Shown one piece after another: positions 25,297-34,164 of a stretch of DNA of 64,000 bases. Under the pieces are notes generated by a model. The model was given only the letters and a program-made list of their open reading frames with translations. It was not told where the DNA came from and made no database searches. Source of the DNA: DASPGQ01 sp035457705 (GTDB lineage: Bacteria; Acidobacteriota; Vicinamibacteria; Marinacidobacterales; SMYC01); assembly GCA_035457705.1 (NCBI GenBank), contig DATIBD010000011.1, positions 1-64,000 on the forward strand, given 5' to 3'. The position numbers and the translations under genes are program-made. Positions within the stretch are counted from its first letter, which is position 1; every line of letters starts with the position of its first letter.

Positions 25297-26661
25297 ATGT
25301 CGCGATTCCTTATTTGGCTAACCACAGCGTTTCTGTTCGTTCCCGGTGGCGCCGTCGCGGAGTCGGTTCTCACCGGAGATCTGCCGCGACAGGCAAACCT
25401 CGAGTTCCGGACCCGCGCCGTGGACGGCGGCCTCGAGGTGCTCGACCTCGCCGACCGCTCACCCGCGGCTTCCGCTGGAGTCCAGGATGGTGACGTCATC
25501 GTCGCGGTAAACGGACGGACGTTCGCGAAGCCGTACGTCGGAGAGGATCTGCTCCGGCGGCTCGACGGTGGAGACCGAGCGCGTCTGTCTATCAGAAGGG
25601 GCTCGAGCCAGGTGGAAGTCGAGTTCCGTCCGCAAGCAGAACCTCTCGAAAACCTGGAAGGCGTCACCAGCACCTACGCGGTCCTGGACGTTCCCGACGG
25701 CAGTCGACTCCGCACCATCGTGACCCGCCCCGACGGAGCGGTCGGCCGACTCCCCGCTGTCTTCCTGGTGCAGTGGGTCTCGTGCGGCTCGATCGAGATT
25801 CGGAGTCCGGGCGCCACCCGGGACGTGATCCGAGCGATGGCGGAGCGAACCGGGGCCGCGCTGCTGCGCGTGGAACGTTCGGCGACGGGCGATAGCGAAG
25901 GCCCGGCCTGTCACGAGCTCGATTACGACACCGAGCTCACCCATTACCGTCACGCCTTCGACGCACTCACGCGTCAGGAGGGCATCGACCCCCAGCGGAT
26001 CGTCATCATGGGAATGAGCCTCGGAAGCACCGTCGCGCCGCTCGTCGCTCGCGGCAAGACGATCGCCGGCATCACCGTGGGCGGCGGCGGTGCTCTGACG
26101 TACTTCGAGCGCATGGTCAACTTCGATCGCATCAACCTGGAACGAAGGCCCGTACCGCCGGAGGACATCCACGAGATCCTGGTGAAACGGATCCTCTTCC
26201 AGACCGAGTACCTGCTACGGAAAAAGAGCCCCGAGCAGATCGCTGTGGAATTTCCCGAGCTCGCCGACGTCTGGGCGGGCATCCTCGGGGCGGGCGACGG
26301 CGTCCATTACGGCCGGCCTTACGCGTATCACCAACAGGCGGCGGAGAAGAATTGGCTCGAGGCCTGGACCACGATCGACGCTCCTGTGCTCGTGACGTTC
26401 GGTGAGCTGGACCAGTTCGAGATGCGCCACGGGCACGAGCTCATCGTACAGACGGTCAACCGCATCCGGCCAGGAAGCGCCGGTTTCGTCTCCTTCGCGA
26501 ACATGGATCACGACTACGGCGTCTACGCGAGCGCGGAGGACGCCTACAGCTGGACGTACGGTCCGAGCGCCCCGGGGCACGACGCTCCGGAGCTCGTCAT
26601 TGGCACGGTGCTGCGCTGGCTTCGCGACACCGTGGGTTTTTCGACCGTGCAGCTGGACTAA
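25297..26661 (+). CDS. Exported PDZ domain plus alpha/beta-hydrolase fusion
   Basis: A 454-residue protein with a signal peptide (MSRFLIWLTTAFLF to AVAES). Residues about 33-110 form a PDZ-like domain (VLDLADRSPAASAGVQDGDVI). The alpha/beta-hydrolase domain follows, with nucleophile elbow GMSLGS (about residue 237), LVTFGELDQFEM carrying a plausible acid, and a histidine in NMDHDYGVY. This looks like an esterase or peptidase of the BAAT/S9-like kind. It starts 169 bases from the divergent wHTH-PD40 gene. It is convergent with the DUF1028 gene, 8 bases between stops. Confidence 0.8.
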   Translation: MSRFLIWLTTAFLFVPGGAVAESVLTGDLPRQANLEFRTRAVDGGLEVLDLADRSPAASAGVQDGDVIVAVNGRTFAKPYVGEDLLRRLDGGDRARLSIRRGSSQVEVEFRPQAEPLENLEGVTSTYAVLDVPDGSRLRTIVTRPDGAVGRLPAVFLVQWVSCGSIEIRSPGATRDVIRAMAERTGAALLRVERSATGDSEGPACHELDYDTELTHYRHAFDALTRQEGIDPQRIVIMGMSLGSTVAPLVARGKTIAGITVGGGGALTYFERMVNFDRINLERRPVPPEDIHEILVKRILFQTEYLLRKKSPEQIAVEFPELADVWAGILGAGDGVHYGRPYAYHQQAAEKNWLEAWTTIDAPVLVTFGELDQFEMRHGHELIVQTVNRIRPGSAGFVSFANMDHDYGVYASAEDAYSWTYGPSAPGHDAPELVIGTVLRWLRDTVGFSTVQLD

Positions 26662-26669
26662 ACCGCACA

Positions 26670-27671
26670 CTACCGCGTCACCACGGTGATCTCGCGAACC
26701 CTCTCGCGGACCGATTCCGCTTTTCCTTGTTCCTCGAGACGCCGCCAGAGACGCTCTACGGTGGCCTCGTCAACGAGGCCGGGAGGTGAGCCCGAAGCCG
26801 GAATCGATAGGCCTTCGGCCTCGCGAAACGCATCGACCGCGGCAACGAGCTCCGCCGTGTACGCGATCGGATCGTCCCCTGGCCCGGGCGCAGTCTTCAC
26901 GTGTCCGAGCGCGTGCAACATGATTTGGAGCTGCAAGACGTCCTTGCCGACGAACTGCTGTAGCACGCGAAATCCGAGCGACTGACTGATCGTGTCGTAG
27001 ACCCGCCTGAGCTCGGCAACCGGTGTTTCGTGCTCGCACACGTTGATGTGCGTCGAGATTCCGTCTCGCCGCCGCGAGTGACCGTCTCTCGGGTCCGCGA
27101 CGATGACTGCCGCCGACTGAGTGCGACCCTTGCGTGCATCGCCCCCCGCCGCCTGTCCCGCCTCGAGGGCGGCGATGAGGCGATCCGCCAGGTGGCGATG
27201 GCTTCTCTCCGACTCCTCGAAGGAACGAGCCACCCCTTCGAGTACTTCGGGGCCGACGAGCAAGTTTCCCTGAGTCACGTAGCTCGCTCCTGCGCGATGC
27301 CCCGACCACGCCCGCGTCTCCGAGCCGGTATACTGTGCCGATCCGGACGTCAATCCGATGAGCCCGATTTGGCGTCTTTCGGCGCTCTCGTCTGCCGCGA
27401 GGGCTCGTTCGAGCGCCACCTCCGCCGAGTGCCCCTGCTCGAGGAGGTCGAGCAGCTCGGCTCCGTACTCGGTGCGCGTGCTCGCCTGGGTCGCCACCGC
27501 GCCCACGCCGGCCCTGACCCAGGGGACGCCGTTTCCCACGCAGGGATTTCGTGTCGTAACCGCGACACCCACTTCGCCGGTCACGGGATCGACCGCGGCA
27601 ATGGAGAACGTGTGGTCAACGCGCTCTTCGCCCGCGAACATGAACAGCCCAAGAAGGAGCAGGAGAGACAT
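26670..27671 (-). CDS. DUF1028 protein (Ntn-hydrolase-like) with C-terminal helical domain
   Basis: A 333-residue protein. After a hydrophobic leader (MSLLLLLGLFMFAG) comes the DUF1028 signature HTFSIAAVDPVTGEVGVAVTT, with later GVGAVATQA and GNLLVG elements. DUF1028 is structurally related to N-terminal nucleophile hydrolases, but its activity is not established. The C-terminal 110 residues contain a helical segment resembling a putative peptidoglycan-binding module. It is the last gene of the operon with the selenocysteine histidine kinase; only 9 bases separate it from the kinase stop. Confidence 0.85.
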   Translation of the reverse strand: MSLLLLLGLFMFAGEERVDHTFSIAAVDPVTGEVGVAVTTRNPCVGNGVPWVRAGVGAVATQASTRTEYGAELLDLLEQGHSAEVALERALAADESAERRQIGLIGLTSGSAQYTGSETRAWSGHRAGASYVTQGNLLVGPEVLEGVARSFEESERSHRHLADRLIAALEAGQAAGGDARKGRTQSAAVIVADPRDGHSRRRDGISTHINVCEHETPVAELRRVYDTISQSLGFRVLQQFVGKDVLQLQIMLHALGHVKTAPGPGDDPIAYTAELVAAVDAFREAEGLSIPASGSPPGLVDEATVERLWRRLEEQGKAESVRERVREITVVTR

Positions 27672-27680
27672 CGAGCGCTT

Positions 27681-29747
27681 CTATCTTGACTGGACCGTGG
27701 GGGGAGTGCGGAACGCCAGGGCGGGAGAGAAGGGTGCGACGCGTTTCGCGTTCAATGGAATCGACACCGTGAACGACGTTCCCCTTCCGACCACGCTTTC
27801 GACCTCGATCTTCCCACCGTGGTTCTCCATGATTCGGTAGCTGATCGAAAGCCCCAGGCCCGTTCCCACGCCGACTCCTTTCGTCGTGTAACCCGGATCG
27901 AAGATCCGCGAGAGAGACTCGGGCGGAATCCCCTGGCCGGTGTCGGCGATACGTACCAGGACGGCGTCTCCTCGTCGGAAAGCCTCGACATCGATGATGC
28001 CCTGGTCCTCGATGGCCTGGATCCCATTGACGATCAGGTTCATGAAGACCTGGTTGAGCTGCCCGGGGAAGCAACCCACGAGCGGAACGTCCTCATATCG
28101 CTTGCGGATCTCGATTCGCCCATCGGTTTGATGTTCGACCAGGGCGAGTGTCTCGTCGAGTCCCTCTCGCACGTCAGCGAGTTTCCACTCCGATTCGTCC
28201 AGGCGTGCGAACTTCCTGAGATTCGAAACGATGCCGATGATCCGGCGGCAAGCGGCCTCGGTAACGAGGTTCATTTCGCGAGCCCGCGCCAGGGCCCGAC
28301 CGATCTCTCCGTCCCTCCCACCGTTCGCCGAAACCGCCTGCTCGACGGTCTCGAAGGCGCGGCGCTCGCTCTGCGTGTTGCTGAGAATCGCTCCGATGGG
28401 CGTATTCAGCTCATGTGCCACCCCCGCGACCAGCTGGCCCAGAGCGGCCATCTTCTCCGATTGAATGAGCTGTGTCTGCGTTTCTCTCAGCTCCCGGGTC
28501 TGCTGCTCGAGCTTCTGGAAATCCACGAATCGCTGGTAGGCGACGGAAATGGCGTCGGCGAACTCCTGGAGGGTCCGGACGTCGTCTTCGGAGGGTGGGA
28601 GCTCGGGACCCGAACCGATGAATACCGTGCCGTGCGAGAATGGCACGTTGACGAGATAGCGCAGATTGGCGGGGAAGTTCGTGCCCTCGCAAGAGATGTG
28701 GCTCCCATCGCAAGTGGCAACCCCCACGCGCTTGCTGGTCCAGAAATCGAAGAGCGTGGAGGAATCCGGAAGCTCTATCATTTCCAGCTCGTGCAGTGAA
28801 GACGCATCCGTTTCTCGAGTCTTGATGATCTTCACGGTGCCGGCCCTCGTGTCGGCGATCGTGATGCCGCAAACCGAGAACGATAGACCGAGCCGCAGAA
28901 GCTCGCGACGCATGACGTCGATGGCGCGCGCCAGGTCGTCTGGCTCGTTCATCAGGAACACCTCGCGGACCACCTTGCTCACCGCGCGGCCGAGCCGGAG
29001 CTCGCGGTTCTGCTCTTCGAGCGCGAGCTTCTCCATCGCTCCGAGCAGGTCGGCCGGCGTCATGCGCACGTGCCTTAGATCGGCCTCGTAAATCCAGCGG
29101 ATGATGCCATTGCGATCGACGAGAATTGCCGTGGGGAAGGCGACGTCGCCGCCGTGCCTGGAGTGGCGGATGTTCAGCCGGTCGAGAAGCTTTCGGTCGA
29201 CGTCCGATAGAAACGTGAAGTCGGCGCCGAGCTCTTCACGAAACCGAGCCGCGGCATCGGGAGGATCGACACCAATGGCGAAGACGATGACGCCGGCGTC
29301 GCCCACCCGCTTTTGAAATCTCTGGAGCTCCCCGAGCTCCCGGGTGCAGAATGGTCACCAGTTTCCCCGATAGAAGAGATACAGGGCGGCCGACTTCCCC
29401 TCGAGTGTCGCGGAGTCGAAGCAACCACCAGCCGAGTCGGTGAGCTCGAAACGAGGTAGTTTGTCTCCCACTCGAACGCTCAGCTCACTTCGCGGAAAGC
29501 GCGCGCCGGATAACAGATACGCGACGAGGACGCTCAACGCTGCAAGCTCGAGAGCGAAGAGAACGAGCGCACCGATCCCCCCTTCCCGCGCGACGGCGGC
29601 GAGCCCGAGGAGCGCGGAGACTCCGATCAAAAGGATGCTCTCGTAGGGGACCCGATGATACACACCGCGACGCAAGTTGAGATAATGTACGGCGGCCGCC
29701 GCCGCGAGGCTCAACGCGCCGGCAATGGCAAGCATCTTCCAATCCAT
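27681..29747 (-). CDS. Predicted selenoprotein: membrane peroxiredoxin-like (Sec-x-x-Cys) domain fused to GAF and histidine kinase
   Basis: Read through one in-frame TGA (complement 29355-29357), this gene gives 688 residues. Residues 1-82 have three membrane helices. From about 84 comes an AhpC/TSA-type domain with LYLFYRGNW, then the TGA (residue 131), then PFCTRELGELQ. The TGA replaces the first Cys of the expected CPFC, giving UxxC. The fold continues through DVAFPTAILVDRNG to about 235. A GAF-like region (about 260-410), a coiled coil and a HisKA/HATPase kinase follow: H-box GVAHELNTP with His about 445, N-box MNLIVNG, DTGQGIPPE and GTGLGLS. The TGA sits at the catalytic position, the frame is open on both sides and a SECIS-like hairpin follows. 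The first ATG (29747) is one base after the symporter stop. The alternative, a true stop, would cut the redox fold in half. Confidence 0.82.
29304..29354 (-). promoter_or_regulatory. SECIS-like hairpin for selenocysteine insertion
   Basis: The region starts right after the in-frame TGA on the minus strand. After 14 bases, GGAGCTC (29340-29334) pairs with GAGCTCC (29330-29324) around a GGG loop, a seven-base-pair stem. CACCCG (29346-29341) can also pair with CGGGTG (29309-29304) beneath it, with a 14-base bulge on the 3' side. Bacterial SECIS elements lie within the coding region just after UGA and have a short apical hairpin with G at the start of the loop, so position and loop fit. The structure was drawn by eye. 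Confidence 0.6.
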
Positions 29748-29748
29748 A

Positions 29749-31221
29749 CTAACGCAATTCGGGAAAGAACTTACGGAGCACGTCTTCTCGCGGCGGTGCT
29801 GTGACGAGCGACCCGATCACGACCGCGGTCGTACTGCCGAGCAACAGGTAAACCACGGGAAGGAATCCGAAAACCGTATATTCGCCCTGACCAGCGGTCG
29901 AGCGCCAGAAGAACGTGATCCAAAGAATCGTAACGGTGAAGATGCCGGCGAGAGCACCCGCGGCAGTGCTCCGTTTCCAGAAGAGCGCGGCCAGCAGGAC
30001 GGGGAACAGACCAGCGAATCCGCTGAGCGACCAGGTGCCCACGTTGAAGATCGATCGCGTCGTAATTTGGGACAGCACGAAAACCACGACGAGAAAAAGA
30101 GTCACGAAGATTCGACCGACCAGCACTTGTTTCGATTCCGAGAGTCGATCGTGGAACCCGAAATGGCGCACGATGTCCTGGGTGAACAGCGTTCCCGCCG
30201 CCAGCGTCTGGGAATCGACCGAGGACATGATGGCCGCCAGGACCCCAGCCGCGAGGAGTCCAGCCAGTAGACCGGAGGCGTGCCGGAGAATCAGATGTAC
30301 CAGCACCGGCCCTTCGAGCGGAGGGGGGAAGTCGATATTTCCCACGACGCCCAGTACGACGCTCGGCACCCAGACGATGGTGATGCATAGCGGGTAGAGC
30401 GTGATGGCGATACGAAACGTGCGAGCGCTTTTCGCCGTGAGCCAGTGGCTGAAAACATGAGGAAAGACCCCGACGGAAAGCGGGATCAGCAGGTACGAGA
30501 CCATACGTCGGAGCTCGACCGGACCCTTTCCGATGGCAAGAAGCTCGCCGCGATCGGGCGACAGCGCCGCGAATGCCTGGCCGAGCCCACCGTAACGGTC
30601 GAGGACGACGAAGAGCGCGATCGCACCGAACGCCATGAAGAAGAGCGTCTGAAAAGTATTCGCCCACGCCGTGCTCCTCATCCCTCCGTGGGCCACGTAC
30701 AGCAAGATGACTCCGCACATCACCAGGCTACCGACCCAGGGCGGGAGGCCACCATTTCCGGCGCCGGTGAGCGCCCAAAGGACGTCACCCGCACCCTTGA
30801 CGCCGATCAGGACATAGGGAAGCAGCAATCCGATGAGCACCACGAAAAGAACGAGCGCGACCGCCTCCGACTGATAACGCTCACGGAAGAACTGCACTTG
30901 AGTGAGAAATCCGTGACGTTTTCCGAGCCACCAAGACCGAGTTCCCACGAAGTAGAGAACGAGTGGTGCCACGATCGCCGAGCTCGATCCCATCAGCGCG
31001 AACACCACGATGCCTTGGAGATGGGCCTCGGAGGACGCGCCGAGGAGGGTGAACGCGGTCATGTGGGTTCCGAACACCGTCATCAGGAGCACGAAGCTTC
31101 CGATGGACCGGCTGGCCACGAAATAGTCCTCGCTCGTCCCCGAGAACAAACGCTCGGCGGCGCGGCCGATGAACAGGACGGCGAGGAGATAGACGAGGAC
31201 GACGCCGAGAACCGAGCTCAC
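29749..31221 (-). CDS. Sodium/solute symporter family (SSF) transporter
   Basis: A 490-residue protein with about thirteen hydrophobic segments and SSF features: EDYFVASRSIGS near the start, TAFTLLGASSEA in the first unwound helix, and AAIMSSVDSQTLAAGTLFTQDI, the conserved helix with the sodium-site serines. The substrate may be an organic acid, amino acid or sugar. It starts at GTG 31221, one base after the stop of the small membrane protein. It is followed, one base after its stop, by the selenocysteine kinase, so all are translated together. A symporter next to a sensor kinase recalls CbrA, where the two are fused. Confidence 0.9.
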   Translation of the reverse strand: MSSVLGVVLVYLLAVLFIGRAAERLFSGTSEDYFVASRSIGSFVLLMTVFGTHMTAFTLLGASSEAHLQGIVVFALMGSSSAIVAPLVLYFVGTRSWWLGKRHGFLTQVQFFRERYQSEAVALVLFVVLIGLLLPYVLIGVKGAGDVLWALTGAGNGGLPPWVGSLVMCGVILLYVAHGGMRSTAWANTFQTLFFMAFGAIALFVVLDRYGGLGQAFAALSPDRGELLAIGKGPVELRRMVSYLLIPLSVGVFPHVFSHWLTAKSARTFRIAITLYPLCITIVWVPSVVLGVVGNIDFPPPLEGPVLVHLILRHASGLLAGLLAAGVLAAIMSSVDSQTLAAGTLFTQDIVRHFGFHDRLSESKQVLVGRIFVTLFLVVVFVLSQITTRSIFNVGTWSLSGFAGLFPVLLAALFWKRSTAAGALAGIFTVTILWITFFWRSTAGQGEYTVFGFLPVVYLLLGSTTAVVIGSLVTAPPREDVLRKFFPELR

Positions 31222-31222
31222 G

Positions 31223-31423
31223 TCAGTCTTCGTCGAGGAACCGCGGCCAGGCCCGCCGCACGACGAAGAGCATCAGGGGCGACAGCGCGAGGCTCAGGAG
31301 GACGTGGTAGAGGAGGTTCTTGGGAAAGCCGAGGACGATGGCGGCGTCGTCCCACATCCAGATGTTGAAGTACAGGACGAGAAGCAACGCGAGAACGGCC
31401 CAGAGCCAGGCGGGATAGTGCAT
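31223..31423 (-). CDS. Small two-helix membrane protein (DUF3311-like)
   Basis: A 66-residue protein with two hydrophobic helices separated by a short loop containing IVLGFPKNLLYH. Small proteins of this kind commonly precede SSF symporters and probably form a subunit or chaperone of the transporter. Its stop is one base before the symporter GTG. It heads the operon that also carries the selenocysteine kinase and the DUF1028 gene. The 77 bases to the divergent M14 gene hold the likely promoters of both. Confidence 0.75.
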   Translation of the reverse strand: MHYPAWLWAVLALLLVLYFNIWMWDDAAIVLGFPKNLLYHVLLSLALSPLMLFVVRRAWPRFLDED

Positions 31424-31500
31424 CGATCGAACACATTAGCACAGGCAATCGACTCGTGAACGTGGCCCGCGGCTCGCGACCTTGATACGATTTGCGCCCT

Positions 31501-34164
31501 ATGAAAGCCGCACTCGTTGTTCTCTCTGCCATCGTTCCGATGAGACTGCTGGCCCAGGAGGCATTGTGGCCCGGGGCGCGCTATGACGAGAGCGTGCCGA
31601 GCTTCGAGACCGTACTGGGTCACGGGCCAGGCGAACGGATCGTTTCCCACGCCGAGATTCTTCGCTATCTGGAGGCGCTCGCGGAGGCGGTTCCTGGCCG
31701 AGTGCGGATCTTCGAGTATGCTCGCTCCTGGGAAGGGCGCGCACTCGTCTATGCCGTGATCGGCTCCGAAGAGAATATCGCTCGACTCGAGTCGATTCGT
31801 GAGAATCGAAAGCGTCTGGCGGATCCGCGCAACACGAGCGCGGCCGAGGCTGCCGAGCTCTTCGACTCCGAGCCGGCGGTGACGTGGCTCGCCTACGGCG
31901 TGCACGGAAACGAGATCTCCTCGCCCGATGCCGCGCTCTTCACCGCGTACCACCTGCTCGCTTCTCGTGAAGATCCCATCGTGGAGACGATCCTGAAAGA
32001 GACGCTGGTCGTCCTGGTACCGACGCAGAACCCCGACGGGCGTGACCGATTCGTAAACCACTTTCGGGTTGCCGAGGGGCTCGTTCCCGACCCCCATCCC
32101 TCGGCTGCCGAGCACGACGAGCCCTGGCCCGGCGGGCGCACGAATCACTACTACTTCGACCTCAATCGCGACTGGCTCGCCCTCACCCAGCCCGAGACGC
32201 GAGGCCACGTGAAGGCGTTGCTTTCCTGGCACCCCCAGGTCTTCATCGACCTTCACGAGATGGGTGGAAACTCGACCTACTACTTCACGCCGGAAGCCGT
32301 CCCTTACAATCCGCACATCACTGCCGCGCAGCGCGAGGCACTCGACATCTATGGACGCAACAACGCCAAGTGGTTCGACGAGCGCGGTTTTCTCTATTTC
32401 ACCCGCGAGGTCTACGACGCTTTCTACCCCGGCTACGGGGCGAGCTGGCCCCTATTCCATGGAACCATCGCCGCGACGTACGAGCAGGCGTCTGCCCGGG
32501 GACTCGTCTTCCGGCGCAACGACGGAACGGACCTTCATTTTCGTGACGGCGTGCGCCATCACTTCGTCGCATCGATCGCGACGGCGGAGACGACGGCGCG
32601 CAACCGAAGACGGTTCCTCGTGGACTTCTGGGAGCACCGCCGCAGCGCCATCGATGAGGGGCGTAGCGAGAGCCCCCGGGCCTACGTCCTCCCGAGCGCT
32701 CGGGATAGGGCCGCCGTCCAGAAGCTCGCCGGAATCCTCGTCGAGCAAGGAATCGAGGTGAGCCGCGCCAAGACTGGCTTCGCCGGCTGCGGTTCCCGGG
32801 ATTTCCCCGAGGGAAGCTTCGTCGTCGATCTGGCTCAACCCGCCAAACGACTCGTGCGTACCATTCTCGATCCCGACGTGCCGCTCGGCGAGGACTTCGT
32901 CCGCGAGCAGGAGCGCCGCCGGAAGAAGAACCTCCCCGACGAGATCTACGACGTAACCGGATGGTCGCTGCCGCAGATGTTCGACGTCGAGGCAGTCGCC
33001 TGCGAGGCGCTTCCCGCGGGAGACTTCGAGCCGGCGGCCGAAGCACGGATCGCGCCCGGCGCGATGGAAGGTGGACGAGCCGACGTCGCCTATCTCGTTC
33101 CCTGGGGGATCGCGGGCGGACGCTTGCTCGCCGCAGCCCTTCGCGAGGACCTCCGGGCGATGAGCTCCGACCGCGAGATCGAGCAAAACGGGCGAACCTA
33201 CCCGCGCGGCACGCTCGTCTTCGCGGTGAAGCAGAATCCCCAAAATCTGTACGAGACGCTCGAACGTCTCGCGCAGGCAACGGGCGCCGAGGTCGTGGCG
33301 ACGAGCACGGGATGGGTCGAAAGGGGCGTCAACTTCGGAAGTCGCAACGTCCATCATGTTCGCGCCCCTCGGATCGCTCTCGCTTGGGATACCCCCACGT
33401 CTCCCAACTCGGCGGGTGCGACCCGCTTCGTCATCGAGCGACAGTTCGGCTACCCCGTCACTTCGATTCGAGCCCGACGCTTCGGCTCCACGGATTTCCG
33501 TGCGTTCGACGTGCTCATCCTGCCGGACGGAGATTACGGCGACGCGGTCGAGAATGGCACCACGGAAGCCCTGAAGCGGTGGGTGCAAGCGGGCGGAACG
33601 CTCATCGGATTAGGAGGGGCCGTGGAGTATCTCGTGAGTGCGGGACATCTGGACTCGAAGCGAGAGAACCAACCGGAGCAAGAGAACGATCCCAAGAAGG
33701 AAGGAGACCCGCCTCCGGGCATGCTGCTCGCGTCCGAGGACGATTACCTTGCAGCGATCGAGCCCAAGCAGGAGCGTCCCGATCCCGTCGCCGGCGTGAT
33801 GGTCAGGGTAAACCTCGATCGAGAGCACTGGCTCACCGCCGGAATGGGGGAGACGACTCACGCCCTGGTGACCGGCCGGTCGATCTTCACGCCGCTGACG
33901 CTCGACAAGGGAGAGAACCCCGCCATCTTCGCCGGGCCGGATGCTCTCGTTGCCGGCGGGTACCTTTGGGAGCCGAATCGCAAGCAACTCGCCTTCAAGC
34001 CCCTCGCCATGGTCGAGCCGAGTGGCGACGGCCTCGTCATCGGCATCACCGCCGACCCGAGCTACCGCGCTTACCTGGATGGGTTGAACCTGCTGATCCT
34101 GAACGCGATTTTCCGAGGGCCGGCCCGCGCCAGACCGCCGGTGCTGCTCGCCCCCATCAACTAA
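31501..34164 (+). CDS. Exported M14-family zinc carboxypeptidase
   Basis: An 887-residue protein starting at ATG 31501 with a signal peptide (MKAALVVLS to RLLAQ). The M14 zinc site is seen: GVHGNE (first His and Glu) and, about 130 residues later, the third ligand in FIDLHEMGG. A plausible catalytic Glu lies in IAATYEQAS. The residues PTQNPDGRDR and FDLNRDW are typical of M14 peptidases. The C-terminal 450 residues form a second, mostly beta domain with no zinc motif. An in-frame TTG nine bases earlier is unlikely. TACGAT nine bases before the ATG may be a -10 box. The stop overlaps that of the MerR regulator by three bases. Confidence 0.9.
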   Translation: MKAALVVLSAIVPMRLLAQEALWPGARYDESVPSFETVLGHGPGERIVSHAEILRYLEALAEAVPGRVRIFEYARSWEGRALVYAVIGSEENIARLESIRENRKRLADPRNTSAAEAAELFDSEPAVTWLAYGVHGNEISSPDAALFTAYHLLASREDPIVETILKETLVVLVPTQNPDGRDRFVNHFRVAEGLVPDPHPSAAEHDEPWPGGRTNHYYFDLNRDWLALTQPETRGHVKALLSWHPQVFIDLHEMGGNSTYYFTPEAVPYNPHITAAQREALDIYGRNNAKWFDERGFLYFTREVYDAFYPGYGASWPLFHGTIAATYEQASARGLVFRRNDGTDLHFRDGVRHHFVASIATAETTARNRRRFLVDFWEHRRSAIDEGRSESPRAYVLPSARDRAAVQKLAGILVEQGIEVSRAKTGFAGCGSRDFPEGSFVVDLAQPAKRLVRTILDPDVPLGEDFVREQERRRKKNLPDEIYDVTGWSLPQMFDVEAVACEALPAGDFEPAAEARIAPGAMEGGRADVAYLVPWGIAGGRLLAAALREDLRAMSSDREIEQNGRTYPRGTLVFAVKQNPQNLYETLERLAQATGAEVVATSTGWVERGVNFGSRNVHHVRAPRIALAWDTPTSPNSAGATRFVIERQFGYPVTSIRARRFGSTDFRAFDVLILPDGDYGDAVENGTTEALKRWVQAGGTLIGLGGAVEYLVSAGHLDSKRENQPEQENDPKKEGDPPPGMLLASEDDYLAAIEPKQERPDPVAGVMVRVNLDREHWLTAGMGETTHALVTGRSIFTPLTLDKGENPAIFAGPDALVAGGYLWEPNRKQLAFKPLAMVEPSGDGLVIGITADPSYRAYLDGLNLLILNAIFRGPARARPPVLLAPIN

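Noticed and set aside
29355..29357. The TGA as an ordinary stop or frameshift that splits a membrane protein and a kinase
   Set aside because: It lies exactly at the redox Cys codon, the frame continues on both sides without change, and the fold is complete only across it. A sequencing error from TGC or TGT is still possible and is listed as a refuting result.
32452..33588. Minus-strand reading frame inside the M14 peptidase gene
   Set aside because: Shadow with low-complexity charged composition; the plus-strand protein is complete and coherent.
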